Assembly (NCBI RefSeq): GCF_000010725.1
Contig: NC_013855.1
Location: forward strand, 753,501 to 817,500
Source: Azospirillum sp. B510
Lineage (GTDB): Bacteria > Pseudomonadota > Alphaproteobacteria > Azospirillales > Azospirillaceae
DNA length: 64,000 nt
Reading direction: 5' to 3'
Position numbers and translations under genes: made by a program. Positions 63,372 through 64,000 of the stretch are shown piece by piece (position 1 is the stretch's first letter; the number at the start of each line of letters is the position of its first letter). The notes under the pieces are model-generated. The model was not told the DNA's origin, did no database searches, and was given only the letters and a program-made list of their open reading frames with translations.

Positions 63372-64000
63372 ATGCGACGGGGCAAGGCGGCAAACGCGGG
63401 GGCTGCCGGGGCAGCGGCGGCGGGCGGGGCCGAGGGGCGGCTGGGCCGCTTTCGGCTGCTCGATCCGATCGGGCGGGATGGCGATGTCCGGCAACATCTC
63501 GCGCTGGATGGCAACGGACAGGCCGTGTCGCTGTGGACGGCGCCGTTGTCCCGCCTGTGCAACGATACCGCGGGGCTGGAACGGTTCCGACGGACGGCCG
63601 CGGCGGCAGGACGGCTGTCCCATCCCGCGATCCCCGCCATCCTGGCCTCCGGCGAGCATGGCGGCATCGCGTTCGTCGCCAGCGCGCTGGTGGAGGGACC
63701 GACGCTCGCCGAACGGCTGGCCAGCGGTCCGCTGGACTGGGAAGAGACGGTTTCGACGCTCGACCGTGTGCTGGACGCGCTTGCCACGGCCCACCGCGCC
63801 GGTATCCTTCATGGCGCGCTTGGCCCCGAAGCCGTCCGCAATGGCGGACCGGCGGCGATGGTCACCGGATTCGGCCGGATGGCGCTGAGCGTCGCGCCGA
63901 CGGATGCCGGCGACGACCTTGCCGGGGCGAGGCTTCTGGTCGAAGCGCTGCTGGCGGGGCACGAGGACCGCCCTGCGGCCGTTGCGCTGTTGACGGCATC
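63372..64000 (+). CDS. Ser/Thr protein-kinase-like protein (probable pseudokinase), runs off the window
   Basis: 210 codons are visible with no stop. From the ATG with GGGGAG 5 bases upstream it reads RRGKAANAGAAGA, then LGRFRLLDPIGRDGD as the kinase N-lobe start, GRLSHPAIPAILASGEHGG and TLDRVLDALATAHRAGILHG. Catalytic landmarks are replaced: no VAxK lysine (AVSLWTAPLS), HGALGPEAV where HRDLKPxN belongs, and VTGFGR for DFG. It is therefore probably a non-catalytic kinase fold. The C-terminal part lies beyond the window end. Confidence 0.7.
   Translation, partial: MRRGKAANAGAAGAAAAGGAEGRLGRFRLLDPIGRDGDVRQHLALDGNGQAVSLWTAPLSRLCNDTAGLERFRRTAAAAGRLSHPAIPAILASGEHGGIAFVASALVEGPTLAERLASGPLDWEETVSTLDRVLDALATAHRAGILHGALGPEAVRNGGPAAMVTGFGRMALSVAPTDAGDDLAGARLLVEALLAGHEDRPAAVALLTA

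Overview
The window looks like a high-GC alphaproteobacterial replicon. Azospirillum or a close relative is my best guess, from the codon use, the non-phosphorylative sugar pathway and the insertion-sequence load, but no marker gene proves it. I saw no rRNA, tRNA, CRISPR array or replication gene.

Region 1 (1-16.2 kb) is a secondary-metabolite cluster, possibly continuing upstream of the window. It holds a C-A-T-TE peptide synthetase, a MetA-like acyltransferase and a large synthetase (degenerate A, acyl-AMP ligase, KR, carrier, epimerase), joined by ATGA overlaps. These are followed by both subunits of phenylalanyl-tRNA synthetase (pheS, pheT) and a formyltransferase-like gene. A convergent LuxR-type regulator lies beyond a strong hairpin. 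The simplest reading is a two-module peptide pathway that carries its own spare PheRS, probably as self-resistance. This is the most interesting system in the window.

Region 2 (16.6-29.5 kb) is mobile-element territory. A Tn3-type resolvase with a res-like site, and a res-like site with a tnpA 5' fragment, flank a 1,682-residue RTX protein with a recent 1.1-kb internal duplication. Next come a Tn3-family transposon with 38-bp inverted repeats (tnpA, collapsed resolvase, GNAT acetyltransferase), an IS256 fragment and an IS1380 element.

Region 3 (29.8-38.2 kb) is a co-directional gene set of unknown purpose: BenE-type transporter, a glycosyltransferase-like gene with an in-frame amber codon, alpha/beta hydrolase, branched-chain aminotransferase, a small DisA/DAC-like protein, a nucleotide-sugar dehydrogenase and an Ldh2-family dehydrogenase. 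Most are coupled by short gaps or overlaps.

Region 4 (38.3-47.9 kb) is a nested stack: an IS256-type element interrupted by an IS5 element, itself interrupted by IS66, IS21 and IS3 material, with a second IS66 (8-bp target duplication) at the IS256 start codon. IS1 and Tn3 tnpA remnants lie at the right edge, followed by a small protoglobin-like gene.

Region 5 (49.3-60 kb) is a catabolic cluster best read as non-phosphorylative L-fucose use: IclR regulator, sugar ABC transporter, sugar dehydrogenase, lactonase, UxaA-like dehydratase, SDR, FAH-family hydrolase and FucU mutarotase. Expected products are pyruvate and lactate. A TRAP binding protein, a GH13 alpha-glucosidase and the start of a degenerate Ser/Thr kinase close the window.
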